Counted from the first letter of the stretch, positions 1 to 6,322 are shown. The stretch: 6,417 bases of DNA from an uncultured Rhizobiaceae group bacterium (GCA_938030645.1 CALHHQ010000055.1:1-6417), one strand, 5' to 3'. Program-made: numbers and translations. The notes: a model not told the origin generated them from the sequence alone.

Positions 1-465
1 CAACGCGGCACTGCAAAAAATGTTGGAGCTTTGGGCGTGCCAATCGCTGGCAAGACAGGCACAACAAACGAAGAAAAAGACGCGTGGTTTGTAGGCTATT
101 CGCCGGACCTCGTAGTTGGTGTATTTGTTGGTTATGACCGCCCAGAACCCATGGGCAAAGGCAATACTGGCGGTGGCTTGGCGTCCCCCATTTTTGTAGA
201 CTTTATGAAAGATGCGCTCACCCAAACGTCCGCAATCGATTTTCGCGTTCCTGAAGGAATCAAGCTCTATCCGATCAACGCAAAATCCGGACTTCTGGCC
301 TCTGCGGGCAAGCCGGGCATTATCATGGAAGCGTTCAAGCCGGGCACGAAACCGCCGAACCGCAGTTCTGTAATCGGCTTTGAATCAGACCTTCTCAAAG
401 GCAAACTCACAAAGCAGCCTAAAAAGAGTAAAGCTATCATCTCGGGAACCGGTGGTCTTTACTAA
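1..465 (+). CDS. mrcA: Penicillin-binding protein 1A (class A), C-terminal part
   Basis: Class A penicillin-binding proteins polymerise and cross-link peptidoglycan from the periplasmic face of the inner membrane. The gene enters from the left edge; 154 residues and the stop TAA are visible in frame 1, and the glycosyltransferase domain and the SxxK and SxN motifs lie outside the window. The third transpeptidase motif is seen as AGKTGTTNEE (KTG at visible residues 18-20), followed by DAWFVGYSPDLVVGVFVGYD, which is strongly typical of the family. A segment resembling FRVPEGIKL and a Pro/Lys-rich tail follow, ending in GTGGLY, an ending I associate with alphaproteobacterial PBP1A. The 3' end looks intact. 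The next gene on the same strand starts 62 bases on. The 1A rather than 1B/1C assignment comes from the tail and is likely but not proven. Confidence 0.9.
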   Translation, partial: QRGTAKNVGALGVPIAGKTGTTNEEKDAWFVGYSPDLVVGVFVGYDRPEPMGKGNTGGGLASPIFVDFMKDALTQTSAIDFRVPEGIKLYPINAKSGLLASAGKPGIIMEAFKPGTKPPNRSSVIGFESDLLKGKLTKQPKKSKAIISGTGGLY

Positions 466-481
466 ACCCAATACCTTGCGC

Positions 482-498
482 ACCCGTGTAAAACGGGC
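482..498 (+). other. Small inverted repeat after the PBP1A stop
   Basis: CCCGT (483-487) and ACGGG (493-497) can form a 5-bp stem with a 5-base loop in the 62-base gap between the PBP gene and the MFS gene. No T-run follows, so this is not a convincing intrinsic terminator. A weak promoter-like pair overlaps it: TTGCGC at 476-481 and CATAAC at 498-503. Either reading is tentative. Confidence 0.2.
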
Positions 499-527
499 AT
501 AACCAAACACGATTCACATCTGTTTGA

Positions 528-1775
528 GTGACCGGAATGTTTGCCTTCTATCGCGAAAACGCCCGCTGGTTGCTCGGCGGCTTTTTGCTCACATTTTTTT
601 CTGCATTTGGCCAAACATTTTTCATTTCGATTTGGGGCGCACAGATCCGTGCGGAGTTCGATTTGAGCCATGGTGGCTTTGGCAGTGTCTACATGCTGGC
701 GACCTTAGCCAGCGCATTGAGCTTTCCTTTTGTTGGGCGCTTGGTAGATAAAACGTCCGTCGCTTTTTGTTCCTTGGTCGTTGTGAGCATGTTGGCGGTA
801 GCGACCACATCTATGGCACTGGTCACGAGCATCCCTTTGTTGGTGGTCACGATCTATTTGTTGCGGCTGTTCGGGCAGGGCATGATGGGCCACACCGCGA
901 TGACAGCTATGGGGCGCTGGTATTCTGCCAATCGAGGTAAAGCTGTCGCCTCCACCACAATCGGCCATCAGTTTTCAGAAGCCATTGCACCAACGCTGTT
1001 CGTGGCGCTGGGGCTTTATCTCGGCTGGCGGGGAACATGGTTTGCAGCAACCGCGATTTTGGTGCTTGTGGCCTTACCAGCAATCTTTTGGTTGATGAAG
1101 GAAGAACGCGTTCCCAGAAGTCAAGCCAATGAGGCCTCGACTGCTGAAGAGTTCGGCAAACAATGGCAGCGAAGCGAAGTTTTGCGCGATCCCATGTTTT
1201 GGTTGATGAGCATGGGCGTCCTGTCTCCAGCCTTCATCGGCACGTCTATTTGGTTCCACCAAGACTATTTGATTGAACTCAATGAGTGGTCAAAACTCAC
1301 TTGGGCAAATTCTTTCGTTTTAATGGCCGTGACAACGGTAATGGGTTCATTGGTTACAGGCTTTGCAATTGACCGTTGGAGCGCCATTCAACTGTTGCCG
1401 CTTTTCATGATGCCACTGGGCATAGCATGTCTCATTTTAGGGACTTTTGGAGAAGTTGCCGCCATTTATGCCAGCATGATCTTCATCGGCTTGAGCTATG
1501 GGGTTTCGTCTTCACTGTTTGGGGCGCTCTGGCCTGAAATTTATGGTGTGAAACATCTTGGCTCAATTCGCTCCATCATTATGGCTGGCATGGTGTTTTT
1601 TTCCGCTGCGGGGCCGGGAATGACAGGTTTGCTCATCGATCAGGGCATTTCGTTTCCAACGCAATTGCAATTCATCGCTTTGTATTGCTTCGCCGCAGCG
1701 GTTTTGATGCTGTTTGTCTCGCGAACTTTGTTTGCCAGGCGCAAAATCGAATGTGGTGGCGCGATCAAGCGTTGA
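528..1775 (+). CDS. MFS transporter, 12 TM, substrate unknown
   Basis: A major facilitator superfamily secondary transporter of the inner membrane; 415 residues from GTG 528 or 412 from the in-frame ATG at 537. The ATG start has a weak GAG about 8 bases upstream and is at least as likely as the GTG. Hydrophobic segments alternate with short loops in two halves. The motif-A loop between helices 2 and 3 reads GRLVDKTS (70-77), with a counterpart GFAIDRWS (278-285) in the second half. The segment with RWYSANRGKAVA (130-141) resembles the helix 4-5 region of MFS groups that move organic anions or nitrate-like solutes. A hydrophilic central loop spans about 191-222. Substrate cannot be inferred. 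The stop lies 31 bases before gltX, so the two genes are probably co-transcribed, though a transporter and a tRNA synthetase have no obvious functional link. No frameshift or truncation is seen. Confidence 0.88.
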   Translation: MTGMFAFYRENARWLLGGFLLTFFSAFGQTFFISIWGAQIRAEFDLSHGGFGSVYMLATLASALSFPFVGRLVDKTSVAFCSLVVVSMLAVATTSMALVTSIPLLVVTIYLLRLFGQGMMGHTAMTAMGRWYSANRGKAVASTTIGHQFSEAIAPTLFVALGLYLGWRGTWFAATAILVLVALPAIFWLMKEERVPRSQANEASTAEEFGKQWQRSEVLRDPMFWLMSMGVLSPAFIGTSIWFHQDYLIELNEWSKLTWANSFVLMAVTTVMGSLVTGFAIDRWSAIQLLPLFMMPLGIACLILGTFGEVAAIYASMIFIGLSYGVSSSLFGALWPEIYGVKHLGSIRSIIMAGMVFFSAAGPGMTGLLIDQGISFPTQLQFIALYCFAAAVLMLFVSRTLFARRKIECGGAIKR

Positions 1776-1794
1776 GTTTTGCGTCGCGCTCAAC
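1771..1794 (+). promoter_or_regulatory. Inverted repeat over MFS stop, just before gltX
   Basis: GTTGAG (1771-1776) and CTCAAC (1789-1794) are perfect reverse complements separated by 12 bases. The left arm contains the MFS stop TGA and the right arm ends 12 bases before the gltX ATG. No T-run follows, so it is not a terminator. It could fold the short junction in the mRNA, but a 6-bp stem with a 12-base loop is modest and may be chance. Confidence 0.25.
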
Positions 1795-1806
1795 TATTGC
1801 CCTCTC

Positions 1807-3183
1807 ATGACACATTCTTCTGCACCCACCGTTCGTTTTGCCCCTTCACCAACAGGTCGTTTGCACATTGGCAACATGCGCACTGCTTTGTTCAATTGGC
1901 TCTACGCCCAAAAGAACGGGGGCCAATTTGTCCTGCGTCTTGATGATACGGACCACGAGCGTTCCACACAGGAATTTGCGGATGGGATTGTCGAAGACTT
2001 AGCTTGGATGGGCATTCATCCGGACCGAGTTGAGAAACAGTCCAGCCGTTTTGAGTTGTATGATGAAGTCGCTAAGAAACTGCGCGATTCAGGTCTTCTA
2101 TATGCGTGTTACGAAACTCCTGATGAAATTGATCGTAAACGCAAACGATTGATGGCGCGCGGTTTGGCGCCAGTTTACGACCGTGCTGCATTGAAATTGA
2201 CCCAAGACGAACGTGATGCTTTTGAAGCGGAAGGTCGCACAGCACATTGGCGCTTCCTGCTGCCCAATTTTGCAGAAACTCCCTTTGAAACCCGTCGCAC
2301 TGAAGTGAAGTTCGACGACGTATTGCGCGGCGAACAAACTGTTGATTTGGCCTCCATGTCGGACCCAGTGCTCATCCGCGGTGATGGCACTTATCTCTAT
2401 ACACTGCCATCTGTGGTCGATGACCTCGATATGGGCGTGACCCATGTGATCCGTGGCGGTGACCATATTGCCAATACAGGTGCTCAAATCGCTATTTTCA
2501 AGGCGATTGGTGATGTTGTCCCTGAGTTTGGTCATCACAACCTGTTGCAGAATGCTTCAGGCGAAGGCTTGTCCAAGCGCACTGGCGCGTTGTCTGTCAT
2601 GAGCCTGCGCGAAGACGGGCTGGAGCCCATGTCGATTGCGTCTATGGCGACATTGACGGGCACGGGCCAAGCCATCGAAGCTTGTGCGACGATGGAGTTG
2701 TTGGGCGAGACACTCGATTTTACCAAAGTATCAAAATCAAATTCAAAGTTTGATCCCGCTGATCTGGTGGCATTGAACGAAAAACTCCTGCACGAAATGT
2801 CGTTTGCCGATGCGCAACCTCGCTTGCAAGAGATGGGTTGTGATCTTGGTGAAGCCTTTTGGGAAACGGCGCGTCCAAACCTGTCTCGGTTTGCAGATGT
2901 GAAACAATGGGCAGATATTGTGGCAGGCAAGTTCGACGCTGCTGAAATCGAACCGGAAGATGTAGAATTTTTGAAGGAAGCGAAAGAACTTTTGCCAGCA
3001 GCCCCTTGGGATGCGGATATCTGGTCCACGTGGACAACAGCATTGAAAGAGAAAACCGGTCGCAAGGGGCGTGGTTTGTTCATGCCATTGCGTCTGGCGT
3101 TAACAGGGCAGGGCCATGGTCCTGAATTGGCAGATTTGCTTCCGCTTATTGGGTCGGAAGAAACTCTTCGCCGATTACCCTGA
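1807..3183 (+). CDS. gltX: Glutamate--tRNA ligase (glutamyl-tRNA synthetase)
   Basis: A class I aminoacyl-tRNA synthetase that charges tRNA with glutamate in the cytoplasm; 458 residues from ATG 1807. An open frame extends 31 codons upstream, but homology begins at TVRFAPSPTGRLHIGN, so the ATG is the sound start. The HIGH-type signature is HIGN (20-23), followed by TALFNWLYA and LDDTD (45-49). The KMSKR-type loop is LSKR (255-258) in GEGLSKRTGAL. The C-terminal anticodon-binding region shows GRKGRGLFMPLRLALTG (418-434) and HGPEL. The region where zinc-type GluRS carry CxC has only one cysteine (YACYET, C101), so it is probably zinc-free. Many alphaproteobacteria have two GluRS paralogues and lack GlnRS, making Gln-tRNA through GatCAB; whether this copy charges tRNA-Gln is inference. 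No clear Shine-Dalgarno precedes the ATG, which suggests coupling to the MFS gene. The 3' end overlaps the opposing DUF2865 gene by 38 bases. Confidence 0.95.
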   Translation: MTHSSAPTVRFAPSPTGRLHIGNMRTALFNWLYAQKNGGQFVLRLDDTDHERSTQEFADGIVEDLAWMGIHPDRVEKQSSRFELYDEVAKKLRDSGLLYACYETPDEIDRKRKRLMARGLAPVYDRAALKLTQDERDAFEAEGRTAHWRFLLPNFAETPFETRRTEVKFDDVLRGEQTVDLASMSDPVLIRGDGTYLYTLPSVVDDLDMGVTHVIRGGDHIANTGAQIAIFKAIGDVVPEFGHHNLLQNASGEGLSKRTGALSVMSLREDGLEPMSIASMATLTGTGQAIEACATMELLGETLDFTKVSKSNSKFDPADLVALNEKLLHEMSFADAQPRLQEMGCDLGEAFWETARPNLSRFADVKQWADIVAGKFDAAEIEPEDVEFLKEAKELLPAAPWDADIWSTWTTALKEKTGRKGRGLFMPLRLALTGQGHGPELADLLPLIGSEETLRRLP

Positions 3184-4303
3184 TTTTAGAACTGCGCGAT
3201 GCCAGTTTCGTATCTCCCGCGCTTTGCTTTAAGTTCTTCACAGTGTCCATGGTCAGCAAGCCTTTGCGGTTGATGACAGTTTCGGGGTCTTGCCCTCTAT
3301 CAGAACGCCACGCAGGTAGGGCAATGCGGGAAATCATGCGTCTTTGCGCTTGTGCATCCAGCTTGATTTGTTCCTCAGGCGTCACTTCCACACTTGCCTT
3401 TTCACGTTTCAAAAGGCGGTAGTTGCAACTGCACTGGGCGTTATAGCTTTTTTGATAGGCATAAGCGTTGGGCAATGCGGTGTAAGGCTGGCCGGTAAGC
3501 ACGGACGTCATATTCTCCGACGTTTCCCCGCTGGTTTTGTGGATATAAAGTTCGGTCTCCGTGCCGGGGCAAAGGTTTGCACAGGCCGCTGAATCCCGCT
3601 CAATGCTGGATTTTCGGGTCGAGAAACTGACTGGAAAATGATACCCATCGCATGTGCGCACACAAACGGTGCGAACGGTGTTGTAATTTCGAAGGCTGTC
3701 CTCTGCAGAACGCTTTCTGGATTTCTTTTTGCGATCCCGCTTCAACTCTTTCCAGTCTTTGTTTGCTTGCTCACGTTGTTTTTGCTTGCGCGACTTTCCA
3801 AATATCTGCTCGATGATCGAGCGACGTTTTTTATCGCGACCAAGACTGGCATATTGCCCGCAGCTGTTGCGCTTCATGGAGCGTTGTATGCGGCGTCTTT
3901 CGCTGCGGCTCAGGGATTTCGAACCACCTTTGCGTTTCAAAGATGACAAGTTGCTTTTCATACGGCGCAAAGTGCTGCGCAAATTCCCGCAAGATGCATG
4001 AGCCTCGCGCTTAAAGAGCCGTTTCTTTGGCGCACAGCCGTAGCTGTTCATCGAACGCCGAACTTTCTTGATCTGCTGGTTTTGCGAGCGAATAGCTTTC
4101 GCATATCGTTTAGAAACCCTGCCACTGCCAGAAGAGTTTAATTGCCGCTCAAGGCGTTTGCAGGTGGATGATTGCGCGTGGGCAGAGGTGGTGGATAAGT
4201 CGATCGTCGCCGAAACCGCAACAACAAGACCCAATGCACCCGCGATCAAAGACAAGGTCTTTGGCAAGCGCTCAAGGCGTTGAAATTGAAGTTTCAGGTT
4301 CAA
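3146..4303 (-). CDS. DUF2865 domain protein, secreted/periplasmic
   Basis: Function is unknown. The 385-residue protein begins with a basic stretch and a hydrophobic helix (about 17-34) followed by AHAQ, a plausible signal peptidase site near 43/44, so export to the periplasm is likely. Residues about 46-200 are very rich in Lys, Arg and Ser with four spaced cysteines (48, 90, 105, 148) and look helical or disordered. The DUF2865 core (about 205-300) shows VCVRTCDGYHFPVSFSTR, then CANLCPGTETELYIHK, YTALPNAYAYQ and CSC. The ten cysteines (also 214, 218, 241, 245, 291, 293) are an even number, consistent with disulfides. The start is TTG at 4303: minus-strand GAGGGA (4314-4309) lies 5 bases upstream, no nearby ATG exists, and the signal sequence begins right there. 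The next Met is after the signal peptide. The 3' end overlaps gltX antisense. The family name is from recall of its motifs. Confidence 0.82.
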   Translation of the reverse strand: MNLKLQFQRLERLPKTLSLIAGALGLVVAVSATIDLSTTSAHAQSSTCKRLERQLNSSGSGRVSKRYAKAIRSQNQQIKKVRRSMNSYGCAPKKRLFKREAHASCGNLRSTLRRMKSNLSSLKRKGGSKSLSRSERRRIQRSMKRNSCGQYASLGRDKKRRSIIEQIFGKSRKQKQREQANKDWKELKRDRKKKSRKRSAEDSLRNYNTVRTVCVRTCDGYHFPVSFSTRKSSIERDSAACANLCPGTETELYIHKTSGETSENMTSVLTGQPYTALPNAYAYQKSYNAQCSCNYRLLKREKASVEVTPEEQIKLDAQAQRRMISRIALPAWRSDRGQDPETVINRKGLLTMDTVKNLKQSAGDTKLASRSSKIRVIGEEFLPTQ

Positions 4304-4330
4304 GACAGTCCCTCAGTCCGGTTTGAGCGC
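4268..4330 (-). promoter_or_regulatory. 8-bp inverted repeat enclosing the DUF2865 start
   Basis: GCGCTCAA (4268-4275) and TTGAGCGC (4323-4330) are perfect reverse complements 47 bases apart. In the DUF2865 mRNA they would pair 5'-UTR sequence with codons 10-12, holding the Shine-Dalgarno and the TTG in the loop. A small competing hairpin, CGCC (4328-4331) with GGCG (4338-4341), shares the 5'-UTR arm. The sequence match is real; a role in translation is speculation. Confidence 0.3.
4309..4314 (-). promoter_or_regulatory. Shine-Dalgarno deciding the TTG start of DUF2865
   Basis: On the minus strand GAGGGA lies 5 bases upstream of the TTG at 4303-4301 (GAGG core 7 bases away). This spacing, the lack of a nearby ATG or GTG in frame, and the signal peptide that begins at the TTG together support a non-ATG start. 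Confidence 0.65.
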
Positions 4331-4356
4331 CTTTTCGGGCGTCATCTGGACCAAGA

Positions 4357-4386
4357 ATTATCAACAACACTTTGCGATTGAGTTAA
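4357..4386 (-). promoter_or_regulatory. Candidate promoter for the DUF2865 gene
   Basis: Reading the minus strand, TTAACT (4386-4381) and GATAAT (4362-4357) resemble sigma-70-type -35 and -10 boxes (4/6 and 5/6 matches) with an 18-base spacer. A start near 4350 would give a leader of about 45-50 bases before the TTG. Alphaproteobacterial promoters are often loose, so this remains a candidate. Confidence 0.4.
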
Positions 4387-4396
4387 GCTTCGCAAA
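4371..4396 (-). promoter_or_regulatory. 7-bp dyad around the candidate -35, possible operator
   Basis: TTTGCGA (4371-4377) and TCGCAAA (4390-4396) form a perfect dyad with a 12-base spacer. The spacer contains the candidate -35 hexamer of the DUF2865 promoter. No T-run follows in either direction, so a terminator for the upstream SDR gene is unlikely; a protein-binding site fits better. The centre-to-centre spacing of the arms, 19 bases, places them about two helical turns apart, as expected for a dimeric regulator. Confidence 0.35.
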
Positions 4397-4426
4397 ACTC
4401 ACGAAGATTTTAGAATACGGTCCGTC

Positions 4427-5206
4427 CTAGAAGGAATGCGGATAGAGGCCACCGTCCATCAAAATGTTCTGCCCTGTGATGTAGCCCGCATACTGAGAGC
4501 ATAAAAACGCGCATGTGTTGCCGAACTCTTCTGGCGTGCCAAACCGTTTGGCTGGAATAGCATCACTTTGTGCTTTTGCAGCCTCTTCAACGCTCACGCC
4601 AGCAGCTTTGGCACCAGCTGCAATTCCGCCTTGCAGGCGTTTCGTATCCATTTTGCCTGGCAGAAGGTTGTTCATCGTCACGTTGCTGGCGGCATAGAGC
4701 GGGCGAACACCGGCAAGAAATGCAGTCAAACCAGCGCGCGCGCCAGACGAAAGATCAAGGCCTTCAATCGGCATCAGAACAGAAAGTGATGTGATGTTGA
4801 CGATGCGACCAAATTTCCGCTCTGCCATACCATCTGCCACGGCCTGAATAAGCTCGATTGGCGTGATCATGTTTTGCACAACACCTTCGATCATGGCCGC
4901 GCGATCAAGATCGCCATAGTCTTTGCGCGGCGGACCGCCATTGTTGTTGACCAGAATATCAGGGGAAGGGCAGGCCGCGAGAATAGCCTTTTGACCTTCA
5001 GGCGTCCCCACATCCGCAGCAACTCCCGTCACTTTTGAGTTTGTCATAGATTGAATTTCATGAACGGTGGCTTCAACGGTGGCTTCTGTTCGCGCATTGA
5101 CGATCACTTCACAGCCAGCTTGTGCCAATGCCACAGCGCAGCCTTTGCCCAAACCTTCACTCGATGCACATACGATTGCCTTGCGGCCACTGATTCCCAA
5201 ATCCAT
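4427..5206 (-). CDS. SDR-family protein lacking the YxxxK catalytic pair
   Basis: A short-chain dehydrogenase/reductase-like protein of 259 residues, a normal length for classical SDRs. The N-terminal Rossmann strand leads into CASSEGLGKG (13-22), standing for the TGxxxGxG dinucleotide loop. AADV (63-66) is the adenine-ring contact and VNNNGGP (86-92) replaces NNAG. Asn112 and Ser140 (in NITS) match two members of the Asn-Ser-Tyr-Lys tetrad. In the place of YxxxK the sequence is SSGARAGL, so Tyr becomes Ser153 and Lys becomes Arg157. The C-terminal ITGQNILMDGG (243-253) is standard. I recall a proteobacterial SDR subfamily with NGARAGL or NGARSGL at this place, so the change is probably ancestral, not damage; members are often labelled 3-oxoacyl-ACP reductase without proof. 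ATG 5206 has minus-strand AAGGGAG 7 bases upstream. Substrate and activity are unknown. Confidence 0.88.
   Translation of the reverse strand: MDLGISGRKAIVCASSEGLGKGCAVALAQAGCEVIVNARTEATVEATVHEIQSMTNSKVTGVAADVGTPEGQKAILAACPSPDILVNNNGGPPRKDYGDLDRAAMIEGVVQNMITPIELIQAVADGMAERKFGRIVNITSLSVLMPIEGLDLSSGARAGLTAFLAGVRPLYAASNVTMNNLLPGKMDTKRLQGGIAAGAKAAGVSVEEAAKAQSDAIPAKRFGTPEEFGNTCAFLCSQYAGYITGQNILMDGGLYPHSF
5063..5086 (-). repeat. Perfect 12-bp tandem duplication inside the SDR gene
   Basis: AACGGTGGCTTC occurs twice head to tail (5063-5074, 5075-5086) without a mismatch. On the coding strand it gives EATVEATV, residues 41-48, in the helix after the second Rossmann strand. It keeps the frame. Confidence 0.8.
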
Positions 5207-5347
5207 GGAACAACTCCCTTAATTTCATTGAAACCACTGTGCCGTGAATTGTTCTGGATTGCCAACTCCAAAGCCCGACAAATCGTCCTTTCCCCCAATT
5301 GCATCCTGCACTAGGTTTTGATCAACGTGAGTCTGGAGTGTCTGTCA
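5207..5347. promoter_or_regulatory. Divergent intergenic region, SDR and dehydratase
   Basis: These 141 bases separate two genes that point away from each other, so they must hold the promoters of both unless transcription enters from elsewhere. Visible elements are the Shine-Dalgarno of the SDR (minus-strand AAGGGAG, 5220-5214), the GGAG of the dehydratase (5335-5338), and the 8-bp palindrome TTGATCAA (5318-5325). I find no strong -35/-10 pair on either strand. Confidence 0.5.
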
Positions 5348-6322
5348 ATGAGCTTACCCACATATTCCGATATTCTTGCCGCAGCTGATCTTTTAAAGGG
5401 GCAGGCGGTACGAACGCCATTGCTGACGTCTCAAGTCTTGAATGATCGTTTGGATGCGCAGATCTTTTTCAAGCCGGAATGTTTGCAGCGCACGGGCAGT
5501 TTTAAGTTTCGCGGCGCATATAATGCGATCAGCAATCTGCCAGACAGCGCCAAGGTCACGGGCATTGTGGCCTGTTCTTCAGGCAACCATGCCCAAGGTG
5601 TTGCTGAGGCTGCGCGGTTGAAGGGCATACATGCAACAATATTGATGCCCTCCGATGCGCCCCAGTCGAAAAAAGAGCGAACCATGCGATCTGGCGCAAA
5701 GATCATTGAATATGACCGTGCAACGGAAGACCGTGAACAATTGACGGTTGATTTAGGCGCAGAACTCGGCGCGCCTATTGTGCACCCTTATGAAAATTTC
5801 CACGTGATTGCGGGGCAAGGCACAGCAGGGCTGGAAATTGCCCAAGATATGAAGTCCATAGGCCTGTCGCCCGACCATGTGTTGGTGTGCACAGGCGGTG
5901 GCGGTTTGCTGGCTGGAACGCTTTTGTCCATGCAGGAACATTTCCCCAATTGTGTTATCCACACGGTTGAACCAGATGGATACGACGATCAGCGCCGATC
6001 CCACCAAACTGGCGAAATAACAGGGGGAAATTCAACCACCCCAAGCATTTGCGATGCTATCGTCACACCAAAACCGGGCGAAACATCCTTTGCCATATGC
6101 AAAGGCAATTTGGGCGGGGGGCTTTCCGCCTCCGACAACGAAGCTTTAAAAGCAGTCGCCTTCGCGTTTCACGAATTAAAATTGGTGGTAGAACCCGGCG
6201 GCGCTATCACACTGGCGGCTTTGTTGGCTGGAAAACTGGACGTGAAGGGCAAAACTGTCGTGGCTACACTATCAGGCGGCAACATTGATCCCGACATGAT
6301 GGCGCGGGCGCTGGCGAAGTAA
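5348..6322 (+). CDS. PLP-dependent threonine/serine dehydratase-like enzyme
   Basis: A fold-type II PLP enzyme of 324 residues that probably deaminates a hydroxy-amino acid (threonine or serine) to the 2-oxo acid, or acts as a serine racemase. The PLP lysine is K53 in GSFKFRGA. SSGNHAQG (77-84) contains Ser78, matching the catalytic serine of serine racemase. GGGG (183-186) binds the PLP phosphate, and SGGN (309-312) contacts the ring nitrogen. Glu208 and Asp214 in VEPDGYDD align with the divalent-metal ligands of serine racemase. There is no C-terminal ACT domain, so this is not the feedback-inhibited biosynthetic IlvA but the short catabolic or racemase type. The start is ATG 5348, with GGAG 9 bases upstream and homology from SYSDI-like sequence; an in-frame TTG at 5318 adds ten unlikely residues. 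Threo-3-hydroxyaspartate dehydratase is an alternative. The divergent SDR is its only near partner. Confidence 0.92.
   Translation: MSLPTYSDILAAADLLKGQAVRTPLLTSQVLNDRLDAQIFFKPECLQRTGSFKFRGAYNAISNLPDSAKVTGIVACSSGNHAQGVAEAARLKGIHATILMPSDAPQSKKERTMRSGAKIIEYDRATEDREQLTVDLGAELGAPIVHPYENFHVIAGQGTAGLEIAQDMKSIGLSPDHVLVCTGGGGLLAGTLLSMQEHFPNCVIHTVEPDGYDDQRRSHQTGEITGGNSTTPSICDAIVTPKPGETSFAICKGNLGGGLSASDNEALKAVAFAFHELKLVVEPGGAITLAALLAGKLDVKGKTVVATLSGGNIDPDMMARALAK

Noticed and set aside
1714..1806. Upstream extension of gltX by 31 codons from an ATG at 1714.
   Set aside because: It lies within the end of the MFS gene, and the GluRS homology begins just after the ATG at 1807, so the extension is not part of the protein.
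2735..2753. ATCAAA/TTTGAT inverted repeat inside gltX.
   Set aside because: It is short, A/T-rich, in the middle of coding sequence for SKSNSKF, and easily due to chance.
2098..3083. Long minus-strand open frames opposite gltX (up to 182 residues).
   Set aside because: They lie fully inside a clearly recognised gltX, show no family motif, and are low-complexity Ser/Ala/Arg-type shadows of the coding strand.
3344..4283. Plus-strand open frames within the DUF2865 gene, including hydrophobic ones.
   Set aside because: They are antisense to a gene with a signal peptide, Shine-Dalgarno and recognisable core; the hydrophobic look follows from complementing Lys/Arg-rich codons.
4371..4396. Intrinsic terminator for the SDR gene.
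   Set aside because: The dyad has no T-run on either side and has a 12-base, A/T-rich spacer; it fits a regulatory site better.
4427..5206. The SDR as a decayed pseudogene because of the missing YxxxK.
   Set aside because: The frame is full length with normal start, ribosome site and conserved C-terminus, and a similar substitution is remembered from other proteobacterial SDRs, so it looks selected and not broken.
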